Shown: positions 46,501-58,500 of the stretch, in pieces
Position numbering within the stretch: position 1 is the first letter of the stretch
Layout of the letters: each line of letters opens with the position of its first letter
Assembly: GCA_023053575.1 (NCBI GenBank)
Contig: JAKZAP010000004.1
Coordinates: forward strand, 24,977,252 to 25,041,251
DNA length: 64,000 nucleotides
DNA from: Branchinecta lynchi
Lineage: Eukaryota > Arthropoda > Branchiopoda > Anostraca > Branchinectidae
Direction of reading: 5' to 3'
Translations under genes and position numbers: made by a program
Notes under the pieces: generated by a model
Databases searched by the model: none
Seen by the model: the letters and a program-made list of their open reading frames with translations, nothing else
Told to the model about the DNA's origin: nothing

Positions 46501-49500
46501 TGCCCCTTAAGATACATTTTGGTTGGTGATGCCTCTGCTGGTAATATTAGGCTTTCGGCAATCAAAAATGAGCGAGGCGAGATTTGTAAGCTAAAGACTA
46601 ATCAATTTTGGTTTCTTCGCGTACCCCTTGCAAGGGTCTCGCGTACCCCTTGGGGCACTTGTACCACTGGTTGGGAACCACAGGGATAAAGCTGTCATTG
46701 TTCATATTTACTACAATGTCTCGTGAGGCCCTGACATAAATAAGTTGAATGTGACACCCCGAAATGTAGCTTGAATCAGCTCGGCTGCATGGCGTCAGTA
46801 TCTGTAGAGAGCGATACTGTAGACTGTAATCAGATTTCTTTGAATGTTTCATATTTTTAACCACCTGAAATGAAATCTGACAGATGTGCCTAAAGAAATG
46901 TTTAACTAAGTCTGCCAAGTGGTCGCAGTAACCCTCGTCAGTGGTCCCGCGGAACCGTTTCCTCAACCGTGTCGTTGTCGTTTGTTCTTTCTGTGCTTTG
47001 TGTCTCACGCATGTTTTGGTTTGCTTTTCACGTGTGGTTTCGTCTGCTTTCTAGCCTATTCACGATAACGTCCGCTCACTAACCGGTCCTAATACCGTGG
47101 AGGAAAACGGGAACGCTACCTTACCCCCAACTTCTCCCATCCCCAGCTTTAACTCTCACGAACTAACAGACGACGAAGAGGTTGAGCATGAGGTAAGGTT
47201 CATCTAACCCTCTCCACATCTTGAAATTTGTTTCTGGAATTTCTGAGCTTATCCAGGATAGCAAATTCATGATCCATTCTTTTCTGGCCTCGCCGACGTT
47301 CCCCGCAAAGATATGCGCGGATCCGTTCCTAACCGCTTTCGAACAGGAAATTCAAAGGGTCGCGAATAGAGGGCGCTACCCGCCACATGTTATGCATTTT
47401 GGCTGAGAAAGTATGATAATCACATGATACTCCTCGCTGTGCTACTGCATTCATAGAAGTGTCTGTTTCAATTAAGCCCATTGCGCCTTTTTTCCCTAGT
47501 CACTTCAGACTGTTTGATCGAGGTGCCCTGACTGGTTGCATGCGGTGCTCTGTCCTGATTGGTTGCATGCGGTACTCATCCACTCGAGCATTGATGAAGT
47601 GAGTGACAGCTACGCGAGTGGCATCGGTCTTTTGGGAAACATGTCACAATTGCTGTTGAGTGGTCACTTCCCGTTTACGGGATCCGTGTATTGTTTCATT
47701 TTAGTTTGCAACCTGCATGATCTTTTTCGCAGGGCGTACCAACCGAGCTCAATGACATTCCTGAGCATGAGCCTGTAACAGCATTCACTCCTGCTAGATC
47801 AGGTGGTTTTGGCCAGGAAACGCCGGCTGACAAGGCCAAGATGACTTTCAGTGCCAAAAAAAGGTTTTTCGAGAAAGAAATCCAGCAGTCAAATCAGCCG
47901 GTTCAGCCGAAGCAGGAGAGGCCGTTCTCATTCCTGAGCGTTGACGAAGTGGAGAAGCTGAAACAAGAAGAAGGTAATGTCCATAGTCCCCTTTCCGTAA
48001 CGAAGCTCACGTTGCGACAGAAACCGTACCGTAGGTTGTTGGGAAATTACGCTACTGATCCGTTTGTAGCTATGGACCAACGCTGTGTCGAGTTTAATTT
48101 TTGCCGAGACCGGAGCCCCCATTATTCTAGTGCGTTATTTAGTTTATTCTGGTCTTTTATTTGTTCTTCTTTCTTGTTTTATAAAAACTCCATATGGTCA
48201 CGCCTTGTGCCATTTTATATGGGTCAATACAAATAGTTATTGACTGATTGAAGTTGGGTGTCCCGGAGATATCTGAGAAGTGACTGTCGCACAATGATGC
48301 CGGGATCATTTTGTCAGACCCTTGATATCCTCTTTGTGTTTTGGTGTATTGGTATGGTTATTTTATGTATCTTTTGTCTTTTTTACTTCACTTGTTTCCC
48401 CATTTGAAATCGTGTGTTAAACGCACTTTTGTTATTGTGTTTAGGAGCAGAATTGCTAAACAATTTGTTAAGAAAGGCGAAATATTGCGATAGCGTGTGA
48501 AGAAATGTGTATATGCCGCCGTGCAGTAGAAGCTGGATTTCGTTTTGCACATTGTCTGACCAGTTCTCTTTTATTATATCTTCAGAGAAAAAGGTTGCGT
48601 CAATGACCCCAGATCAGCTAAAGACGTTATCTCGCATGGCAGCTATTGATGATGATGGCGACGAATCGGACTTTGGCAAAAGGTGAGTGAATCTTCCGCT
48701 GTCTTACCTTCATCGGCCATGTCACTCAAGCAGGCTAGAAATTATTGCGTAGTTGGAGGCAAGGCCGTATCCAGGGGGGGTGACCCCCCCCCCCCCCCGA
48801 GACATACAAAAATAATCGTTTTTATAGGCTTTCCCTTTGATCTGTGTGTTTTTTGCACTTTTTTGTCCGACCAGCAGGCAATGACCCCCCCCCCCCCCCC
48901 CCCCCCCCCGAAAGGCAAACCCCCCGAAATAAATTCCTGGATACGGGCCTGGTTGGAGGATAACTCTCTTCAGCCCCAGAACTAGTTGCCTTATTCTTCC
49001 TGTAATACACTTAAGACAGATCGTGAGCAATCAGTCAATTAAATTTATTTCCTAATGGCTTAAAGCTAGAAGAGGAATAAGATACTTACGAAATACAAAG
49101 ACACGAAACAAATTAACTAATACACTTCCAAGACGTGACCAGAAATAAATGACGGGATAAAACTGCGTAAAAATTCGGCAGAAGAAATACCACGATATGG
49201 AGAAAACTGATTGCCAGTGTTCGTCGCAGATCGACGCACGGGAGCGCACGTACTTTAAAGGACACCTGAACAATGGCGAGGTGCAGCGCGAAGCGCTGCG
49301 CCGAGGGCGTCTAAGTCCCCAGCCACACTGACTAACCACACCCAAACCGCCTGGTGCTGTAACCACATTTCTAAGTTTTTACGTGCTTTTCCCAATATGG
49401 TTAGGGGTTCCTCTCAGTTACCAGGAATGAATTTTGGCTTCGAATAAGGCAGAAAATGGTATTACCTGCGAAAGCCAAATAATCTCAAAACAATAAAAAC

Positions 49501-52500
49501 TTGTTAAAATTATTTTCCTGGGTCGGATGTCGGGCCGAAAACGCCAGGGTGAAAGGTTATTACCCTGTCAAAGTTTGCGTGGGTTTACCAAATAGCTAAC
49601 CATAGGTTATGACTAGATATACACGATTATTAAAGGGTAAAAGACGTCGTTGTTTGTCTTATGTGGTCCTTAATGGTCTTCATATGTGCTTTAAGGAGTG
49701 AAAACCAAAACCTGAACAATGAAATCATACTTGAACGCACCATGGAGAATGCTTTTACAGACATGGACACGGAGAGCATTCTTCTCCTGAGCGTGACGTT
49801 TTCGAAATAGGGAAGACAAAAAGTGCAATTCATTCAAATCTTGTACAGCGCTGGCCGGATCGCACTGGAATTTCTTCTAGATATACGTTTGGGCTTATCT
49901 GGTTAAAAAATATTCCAGAAGAAGGGTTGATTGGAGACATTTGTTCATGTCTAAAAATTGCTCGGTACTGAAATAAGGACTGATGCAAAATGGAGCAAAA
50001 ATCATAGCTTGGAAACGATATTTCGTATTTGGATTGGGTTTTCTGCAGGCAAAGTTAACGGACGTCATGCAGATAGGGATGATACTTGGTACTCTTCATT
50101 CAGGTGTCCTTTAAGTATTCCTTCTGCCAAAGCAGACTGCGAATCATATTTGATGGTAAACGGATAAGTTAGCTGAGGTTTGCTCCAGCGATATTTCAGT
50201 CCTTTTTGGCAAGGTGTCCCCTTCAGCTAGAAGTACGGACCTGCAAGAACAATGCATTCTTTTGTCGGGATCCCAAAACATAAGTGGAGGGATACCTATG
50301 ACATCGCAAAAGTTGTCCGTCCGTCCGTCTGTAAGCACGATAACTCTAGAAGGGAATGAGATATTTTGATGAAACTTGGCGTGAGGATGCGTTGAGTCAT
50401 CGGACAAGTCAGTTGGGTCATCGGACAAGTCAAGTTCGTAGTTGGGCTTTGTAGCCTTATATTTAGGGGTGGAGGAGCGGGTTCAAATTAAGGGCAAACA
50501 AAATATTTTGAAACAGCTAATGTGATAGTCTATTATGGTGTAAGAAGACATTCTGATCACGATGGTGAAAACCATTTTGTCATCGCGTAAGTAGTTCGCC
50601 CGGAATCCGGCCCAAACCGGAAAATTTGTTTAAAGTTAAAAGTATTATTTGAAGTTAATTCGATGTTCGATTTAGGAGTAAGAAGACATGCTGTACACGA
50701 TGGTTAAAACCATTTTCTCGATGGACATGTAGTTCGCCCGGAATCCGGCCCGAACCGGAAAGTTTGTTAAAATTAAAAGTTTTATTTGGAGTTGATTAGA
50801 TGTTCGATTTAGGGCAAGAAGACATGCTGAACGCTTATGTGAAAACAATTTTCTACCCGGACATGTAGTTCGCTCGGAATCCGGCCAAAACCGGAAAATT
50901 GTTAAAAGTTAAAGTTTTATTTGTAGTTGATTAGATATCCGAAAGATGCTGAACCCGTGTGTGACGGTCATTTTTTACCCGGACATATTGTTCGACCGGA
51001 ATCCAGCTGGAGTCGGAAAATTTGTTATAAGTTAAATTTGTATTTGAAGTTATGTTTATTATTGGGGAAAGAAGATACCCCTTGTTCGTTTTTTAGCTTT
51101 CTTTTTTCACCGGACAAGTAGTTGCGGAGTTCGGCCGAAACCGGGAAGTTGGTATAAGTGGCAGGAAGTTTTCGTTAAGCCGATATAGGGGTAAACACGC
51201 ATGTTGAATCCATATCTGAACTTGGTTCTCTCAGACGATTAGCTATTCGTCCTTAATCTGTTTCTGAATTTTAACATTAAAAATGTTCAAGGAGTCTGGC
51301 GAAGACTGGATCTGGCTAAGACAAGACCGGTTGTCTGTGTCAGATATTGAATTTTTGGGGTTCCATCGAAACCTTTGGTCTTATTCTTATAACTATAGCC
51401 TGAAGAAGACCCTTGCCAAGAAGGATCGGAATATTTCTGGAACAAATCTCAGCTGACGTACCATTTAGCGTCGTCAAACGTGACACAATCTCATTTTTAA
51501 TGAAATAAATTCCATTTGTTTTTAGTTTAACCTAACAAGGCTGAGATTCGACAGTCTATTTGAACTTAAGTTATGTATTTAAATAGGCCTGAGAACCGGA
51601 TAAAAATGTGCTACTTCGTTTATCCGCTATCAGCAGATAATCGATTTCATCTGATGAACTTATTCCTTCGGATTTGTGGTACCTTTATGTGCTTGTCCCT
51701 CTATGCTTGCAATATTCAGCAACTAATCCATTGCCCAACAATAAAAGTCATATAACAAAAAGTCATATTATCACCTTTCATCCCTGAACTTCCTAGATTA
51801 GGGTCCCTATCACATGGAAATGCAATCTTTTGTTGAAATTCAAATTCTCGGCGTCTGGGTGAATGTTGGGTTTTTATGGCACTTGCCCTTCGGCCAAGTG
51901 CCATATAGCGATCGCAATTTCTGTCCGTCCGTCGGTCTGTCGGTCTGTCCAGGTTTTGCTAGTTCGGGCACTTCCACATAAGCTAGGATGATAAAACTTG
52001 GCAGGCATATCAGGGACCCCAAATGATTAAGTTGGAAATAGTCACTTCCCCGATCCGAGCACCGTGGGGGGAGTGGAGGGAGGGGGAATCCGGAATCTTG
52101 AGGTATTTTTAACTTTTGAACGGGTGATCGGATCTCGATGAAACTTGATATTTGGAACGACCTCATGCCTCAGACGACCCACTTAAAATCCGGACCGGAT
52201 CCGGTGACTTTTGAGGGGAGCTGGAGGGGGCAACCGGAAATCTTGGGAAACGCTATGAGTGGAGGGATCGAGATGAAACTTGGTGGGAAGACACCTAGCA
52301 AACACTAGATACATCGTTGACATAACCGAGCCGATTCGGGCACTGTGGGGGGGAGTGGAGGGAGGGGGAATCCGGAATCTTGAGGTATTTATAACTTTTG
52401 AACGGGTGATCGGATCTCGATGGAACTTGATATTTGGAAAGACCTCATGCCTCAGACGACCTACTTAAAATCCGGACCGGATCCGGTGACTTTTGGGGGG

Positions 52501-55500
52501 AGCTGGAGGGGGCAACCGGAAATCTTGGGAAACGCTATGAGTGGAGGGATCGAGATGAAACTTGGTGGGAAGACACCTAGCAAACACTAGATACATCATT
52601 GACATAACCGAGCCGATTCGGGTACTGTGGGGGGAGTAGAGGGAGGGGGAATCCGGAATCTTGAGGTATTTATAACTTTTGAACGGGTGATCGGATCTCG
52701 ATGGAGCTTGATATTTGGAAAGACCTCACGCCTCAGACGACCTACTTAAAATCCGGACCGGATCCGGTGACTTTTGGGGGGAGCTGGAGGGGGCAACCGG
52801 AAATCTTGGGAAACGCTATGAGTGGAGGGATCGAGATGAAACTTGGTGGGAAGACACCTAGCAAACAATAGATACATCATTGACATAACCGAGCCGATTC
52901 GGGTACTGTGGGGGGAGTAGAGGGAGGGGGATTCCGGAATCTTGAGGTATTTATAACTTTTGAACGGGTGATCGGATCTCGATGGAACTTGATATTTGGA
53001 AAGACCTCATCCCTCAGACGAACCACTTAAAATCTGGACCGGATCCGGTGACTTTTGGGGGGAGCTGGAGGGGGCAACCGTAAATCTTGGGAAACGCTAT
53101 GAGTGGAGGGATCGAGATGAAACTTGGTGGGAAGACACCTAGCAACACTAGATACATCGTTGACATAACCGAGCCGATTCGGGCACTGTGGGGGGAGTAG
53201 AGGGAGGGGGAATCCGGAATCTTGAGGTATTTATAACTTTTGAACGGGGGATCGGATCTCGATGGAACTTGATATTTGGAAAGACCTCATCCCTCAGACG
53301 ACCCACTTAAAATCTGGACCGGATCCGGTGACTTTTGGGGGGAGCTGGAGGGGGCAACCGGAAATCTTGGGAAACGCTATGAGTGGAGGGATCGAGATGA
53401 AAGTTGGTGGGAAGACACCTAGCAAACACTAGATACATCATTGACATAACCGAGCCGATTCGGGTACTGTGGGGGGAGTAGAGGGAGGGGGAATCCGGAA
53501 TCTTGAGGTATTTATAACTTTTGAACGGGTGATCGGATCTCGATGGAACTTGATATTTGGAAAGACCTCATCCCTCAGACGACCCACTTAAAATCTGGAC
53601 CGGATCCGGTGACTTTTGGGGGGAGCTGGAGGGGGCAACCGGAAATCTTTGGAAACGCTATGAGTGGAGGGATCGAGATGAAACTTGGTGGGAAGACACC
53701 TAGCAAACACTAGATACATCATTGACATAACCGAGCCGATTCGGGCACTGTCGGGGGAGTGGAGGGAGGGGGAATCCGGAATCTTGAGGTATTTATAACT
53801 TTTGAACGGGTGACCGGATCTCGATGAAACTTGATATTTGGAAGGACCTCATGCCTCAGACGACCCACTTAAAATCCGGACCGGATCCGGTGACTTTTGG
53901 GGGGAGCTGGAGGGGAGAACCGGAAATATTGGAAAACGCTATGAGTGGAGGGATCGAGATGAAACTTGGTGGGAAGACACCTAGCAAACACTAGATATAT
54001 CATTGACATAACCGAGCCGTGCCTACTCGTAACAAGTGCCATATGAGCTCGTAGCTCTTGTTGTGCAAGCAGCGCACATTTTGAACGTTATTACTAGGTG
54101 GAAAAAAATTACTGAATCCCTTCGATTAGATGTGTCAAAATAGTTCAGTTTGTAAATCAGATAATTGTTTTAATCAGTACAAATAAGCCGCCTTTTCAGT
54201 TAAACTTTAAACTTGCTGCCAGAATAGGGTTAAGTAATTGTTCGCAAGTAGTTAACGAGATTTTTGTGACTGCAATTGTTCTTACCGTCGCCCAGAAATA
54301 GGCACTCAGCTTGGATAGCATTTGTCCTCGAAAATGGGAATCTAGTTTTGTTAGAAAGTTAAACCAGATTCGGATCCCCGACAAGATAGCTTCAGGGGGT
54401 CTTGTTTCTTGCCTTACATTTATGTCATGTAGTTTGTATAGTATGAAGAAATTAATGAATGAATGTCGGCTGAGCTCAGACAAATTTCAAAACGAAAAAT
54501 TCAATGTTCGGCTTGCCCGTGAATGAATTTTGAAAGTAAATTGAAATTGAAATAAATAGGAAAAAATACTCGACTAAGCTCGGACAAATTTTACGACGAA
54601 AAATTCAATGTTCGGCTTGCCCGTGAAGGAATTTTGAAAATAAATTGAAATTGAAACAACTAGGAAAAAATACTCGACTAAAACTATCTTTTATACCAGT
54701 GTCGAAAACTTGGCGGACAGAATTGAAGATGAGTGTCAGGAGGATAGCAAGCCTGTAACCCCTGGTGTTGTACGTACCGCCAAAGCAGCTAATCGACTAA
54801 AGAAGCAAATGGAGAGAGAGGTCAGTACCCATCTAGAAGGTTGTCTGCAACCTAGGAGGTTGTCTGCATCTAGGAGGTTGTCTGCAAATTTTGGTCTCAA
54901 ACATCACGCATAGTGTTGGGCGATATTTAGGAATATCGAAATATCGATTTTTCCAATACGATTATCGTAAACCGATATTTGAAACTGTTTATACTGCTAC
55001 ATTTTTCATGGACCAAAAAAATTAATAAGACAAGAACTAAACTAAATCAACAAAATCAAACATTTCCATTAAGAAATACTAGCATTTCCATTGCACGCTT
55101 TTCCTTCCCAGTCTGTTTCTCCTCCCCAATCGAAATCAAGTTTGAAATCCCTCTTCGTTCTTTTATTCTGAAAAGAGTCCGTAGTCGGATATATTTTTAT
55201 GGCACTTGGCTTCCGGCCAAGTCCGGAATGATAGAGCTGTTGCACGTCGTAATGCAACTATCGAAAATATCTATATTCGAAAAGTAAATATCGATATTTT
55301 TCAGTATTATCGATATTTCGATTATCGTATCGATTATCGCCCAACACTAATCCCGCAGTCATGAGCGGAAAGGGGAATACTTCAAACCGTGGGTATTGTT
55401 CCTTGGAAAGTTGAGGCTAGATCCCTAACGCTTCTTACTTAGCGGCCGCAAGTACCGATAACATTGAAGAAGAACATCTTTAGTCCCTGTAACTTTTGCT

Positions 55501-58500
55501 GAATTGCCTATCAGGTTTGGGTATTCTTAAGCGGGATCTGCTAACACGAGCCAGCTCCTGTATTGTGTGCTTGCCCATCAGCACGAGTGTAGCGTATCGT
55601 CTCTGCAACAACGTAAAGATGCGCTGGTCCCCGGAGACTGCAGGGTCTCATATTTCTTCGAGCATCGCTTCCATTCTCTACAGGAGTGCTGCGTGAAGCT
55701 GCCACCCTAAACTCCTATTTTTGGGAAATGACTTAGGGAGAAAGAGTAAAGGTTGAGATAAAATTCAGTGGAGTATCCTGAAAGGAAGCTTAGAACCTTC
55801 ACTTTCTGCTGGTACCATAGTTTACTTGTAATTGTTCAAGGCTAAGCTGGAGAACACGAAAGAATATAGGCACCCAAGTGATCATGAAGTCGCCCACTTT
55901 GCTAAAAATAGTATTTTGCTACATGGTGAAGTTAGAGGCCAGCTGTTTGGTCAGAGAGGTTCCTTGACCTTTTGCAAATAACAAAATTTGCTGTTTTCTT
56001 GGAATTTGCATGATTTTTCTGGGGGTGGCAGCTTCATGATCCAAGGTGGCAGGATCATGTACCATGGCCAATTGGGGGGTGGGCGGTGCCATAGTAAGGG
56101 CAGCTTCATGCAACACTCCTGTAGTCCGTCTTTAATGCGCACGGTTCGCGACAGTTACCCTAGGTTCACACAGAGCAAATCGCGGCGATGAAAGAGATTT
56201 TTCAATCGCAGCGACAGAAGGTTTTTATCGCCTGGATGTTCACACTGAATTTTCGTCGGCAACAGAGTTTTACGCGAAAAATAATTAAAATAATTAAAAA
56301 TAAACCTTAAAATAATTAAAATAACCCTTAAAATAATTTATTTTTCTAAAAGTGAATCATCAAAAGGGTCGTACATGTTGCTGTTGCTGCATAAAATCGT
56401 ACTGTCGCCCGATTAAAGTTGAATTTTTCCAACATTGAAAATCGCCTGACGAAGCAACAGAAATCGTCGGTTTTGGCGACGAAAATCTCGGCGATGGCCG
56501 ATATCGCCTCAGTGGTGAACGTCTGTGTGAACCTAGGGTTAGTGTTCTTTATGTAACCTCCTGTTAGCCCTCAGCGCCATTTTTGCTGAGAGTCCCGGGA
56601 TAATATCGAACAATGTTAAAGCACAACTCTTACTAGAAATGATCTTTTCACTATGTACTTGGTCAGACAAAACGTTTCGAAAATACCATTACTTTCCACC
56701 TAAATTTAGTGATCTTCTTGTTAGCGCTTGTCGACTCTATCCAGCCTTCCTTCTTTCCGACGCGGCGGCTAAGCGCAAAACATTTGAAAACTGAACGCGC
56801 CGTGGTTAAAAAGTGAGAAAACTAGGAGAAGAAACAAATCAAAACAGAAGATTTTCTTGTCCTTATGTGTGAAAGAGTTTGTCAAAGATTTCGGCAAACT
56901 TTGTGTTTGTGACAGGCAAAACTTGGCAAAATAAGCAAGAGGTGTCCTTTAAAGAATTGAAGACCTTTGCCAAGAGGGAGCATCTGCGTAGACATTGAGC
57001 GTCTTCAACCCTTCTACAAATAGTAACTGATAGTTACTATTTCCGTTCCAACCTCACCAAAAGTTACTACGCTGAAACGTTCCAACCTTCTCGAAATAGT
57101 AACTAATTGTAACTACTTGCTTACCACGCTCGGGAGCGCAGTAACTACGGATCTCTGCAGTCTAGTACACTAGCTCCTTTTCAGGCACGGTGCTCAAACG
57201 TCTAGCACCATGCCTGGGTGCTAGACGTTCAAGCACTGTACCTTGGATTTCATGTATGGTGGATGGATTTCAGTATACAGTGCATACATCAAAAACACAG
57301 TTTCTGTCATAACGACTGAGCACCAGCTCGGACAGGGCTGAAATTACTACCATGAATTAGAGAAATCAAAGACAGTCCTTTATATATTTTTCACAACAAA
57401 AACAAAAGGGCTCGACTGATGACAGATGTGAAAAACCTCATTTCCTTTTCTACATAGTCAAGGGTTTTGCATGCAAAGTGGCCTGTGCCTCAGCTTTTTC
57501 TACCTAGCAGCCAACCAGAATATTGGCTCTTGGGGAATTGATAGGGAAAATACATGGAAAATAGATAGGGTGCTGTTAGGTTTTTCATCTCCATCATCAT
57601 TAGAGCCCTTTTGTTTTTGTTGTGAAAAATATATAAAGGATTGTCTTTGATTTCTCTAATTCATAGTAGTAATTTCAGCCCTGTCCGAGCCGGTGCTCAG
57701 TTGTGATGACAGAAACTGTGTTTTTTCGGTATGCACTGTATACTGAAATCCATGCACCATACATGAAATCCAAAGTACAGTGCTTGAACGTCTAGCACCC
57801 AGGCATGGTGCTAGACGTTTGAGCACCGTGCCTGAAAAGGGGCTAGTGTACTAGACTGGATCTCTGTAACGCGATTGGTCGGATTCGCCCGTGGCAGGAT
57901 ATTCTGCTGGAAAATAGAAAAATCGTTCCAGCCTTGACGTCAAAAAGCCAGAATTCGTGACTTCATGCGTAGTAACTACGGTAAGTAGGATGGAACACGC
58001 TCACTATCACCCCAGTGTGATTTAAGGCCTGAGAATAATTCCTTCACTAAAAATATAAAATTTGGTCCATTTTAGGGCACTCTTGAACTGGATCAAGACG
58101 ACAGGCATCTCTCCCCAGCTGTGCAGCGGCAACTACAGGCAGAAAAGAAGGCAGCTTGGAGATCAGCTCGGCTGAAATCCCTGGAACAGGTAAATCCCCC
58201 AACTGTTATTCCGAGGCTTGACAATACAGACATAGTGGCTGCGGGTATGTTCAAAATTGGGCCTTCAAAATACGGGGCATGCGCGCCCGATGAAAATTTG
58301 TAGCCTGCGTAGTTGTTATTATTATTATTATTATTATTATTTATTTATCACCCACAACTACAAAAAACAAGTAGTACAAGTGGAGTAAACGATAAAAAGA
58401 AAAAGAACTTCAACTAAACACTATCCTCTTCAACAAAAAATTGAATCAGACCGTGATCAGGGCCTATTTTACAAAATGCATCCGCAGAAAGCTTTCTGTG

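Larger units (their letters stand above)
43233..47054. other. Intron between exons m and n
   Basis: Holds an inverted-repeat element (43612-44049), the possible alternative exon (44889-44999) and a decayed hAT transposase element (45868-46684) with a retroposon inside. An open frame at 45393-45597 ([17 protein letters not shown]...) is unexplained and out of phase with SCRIB. Nothing is recognised in 44060-44830. Confidence 0.55.
48683..54699. other. Intron between exons p and q
   Basis: The largest intron in the window (6017 bp): homopolymer MITE (48760-48951), inverted-repeat element (49252-50117), minisatellite element (50268-51385), satellite-bearing element copy 2 (51871-54062) and a ~103-bp duplication (54469-54690). 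Nothing is recognised in 51470-51860. Confidence 0.6.
54821..58075. other. Intron between exons q and r
   Basis: Holds a hAT-like MITE (54911-55349), a Harbinger-like MITE (56158-56538), a TTAA-bounded element (56617-56956), and the GAGCGTGTTCC element (56997-58002) containing a 701-bp foldback hAT element (57158-57858). Nothing is recognised in 55360-56150. Confidence 0.65.

Noticed and set aside
48683..49030. Proline- or glycine-rich open frames across 48780-48910
   Set aside because: They arise from C/G homopolymer runs inside a MITE.
51871..54062. CRISPR-like or gene-like periodic array
   Set aside because: Units are ~280 bp, contiguous, without spacers, and bounded by transposon-type ends in an animal genome; this is satellite DNA within a mobile element.
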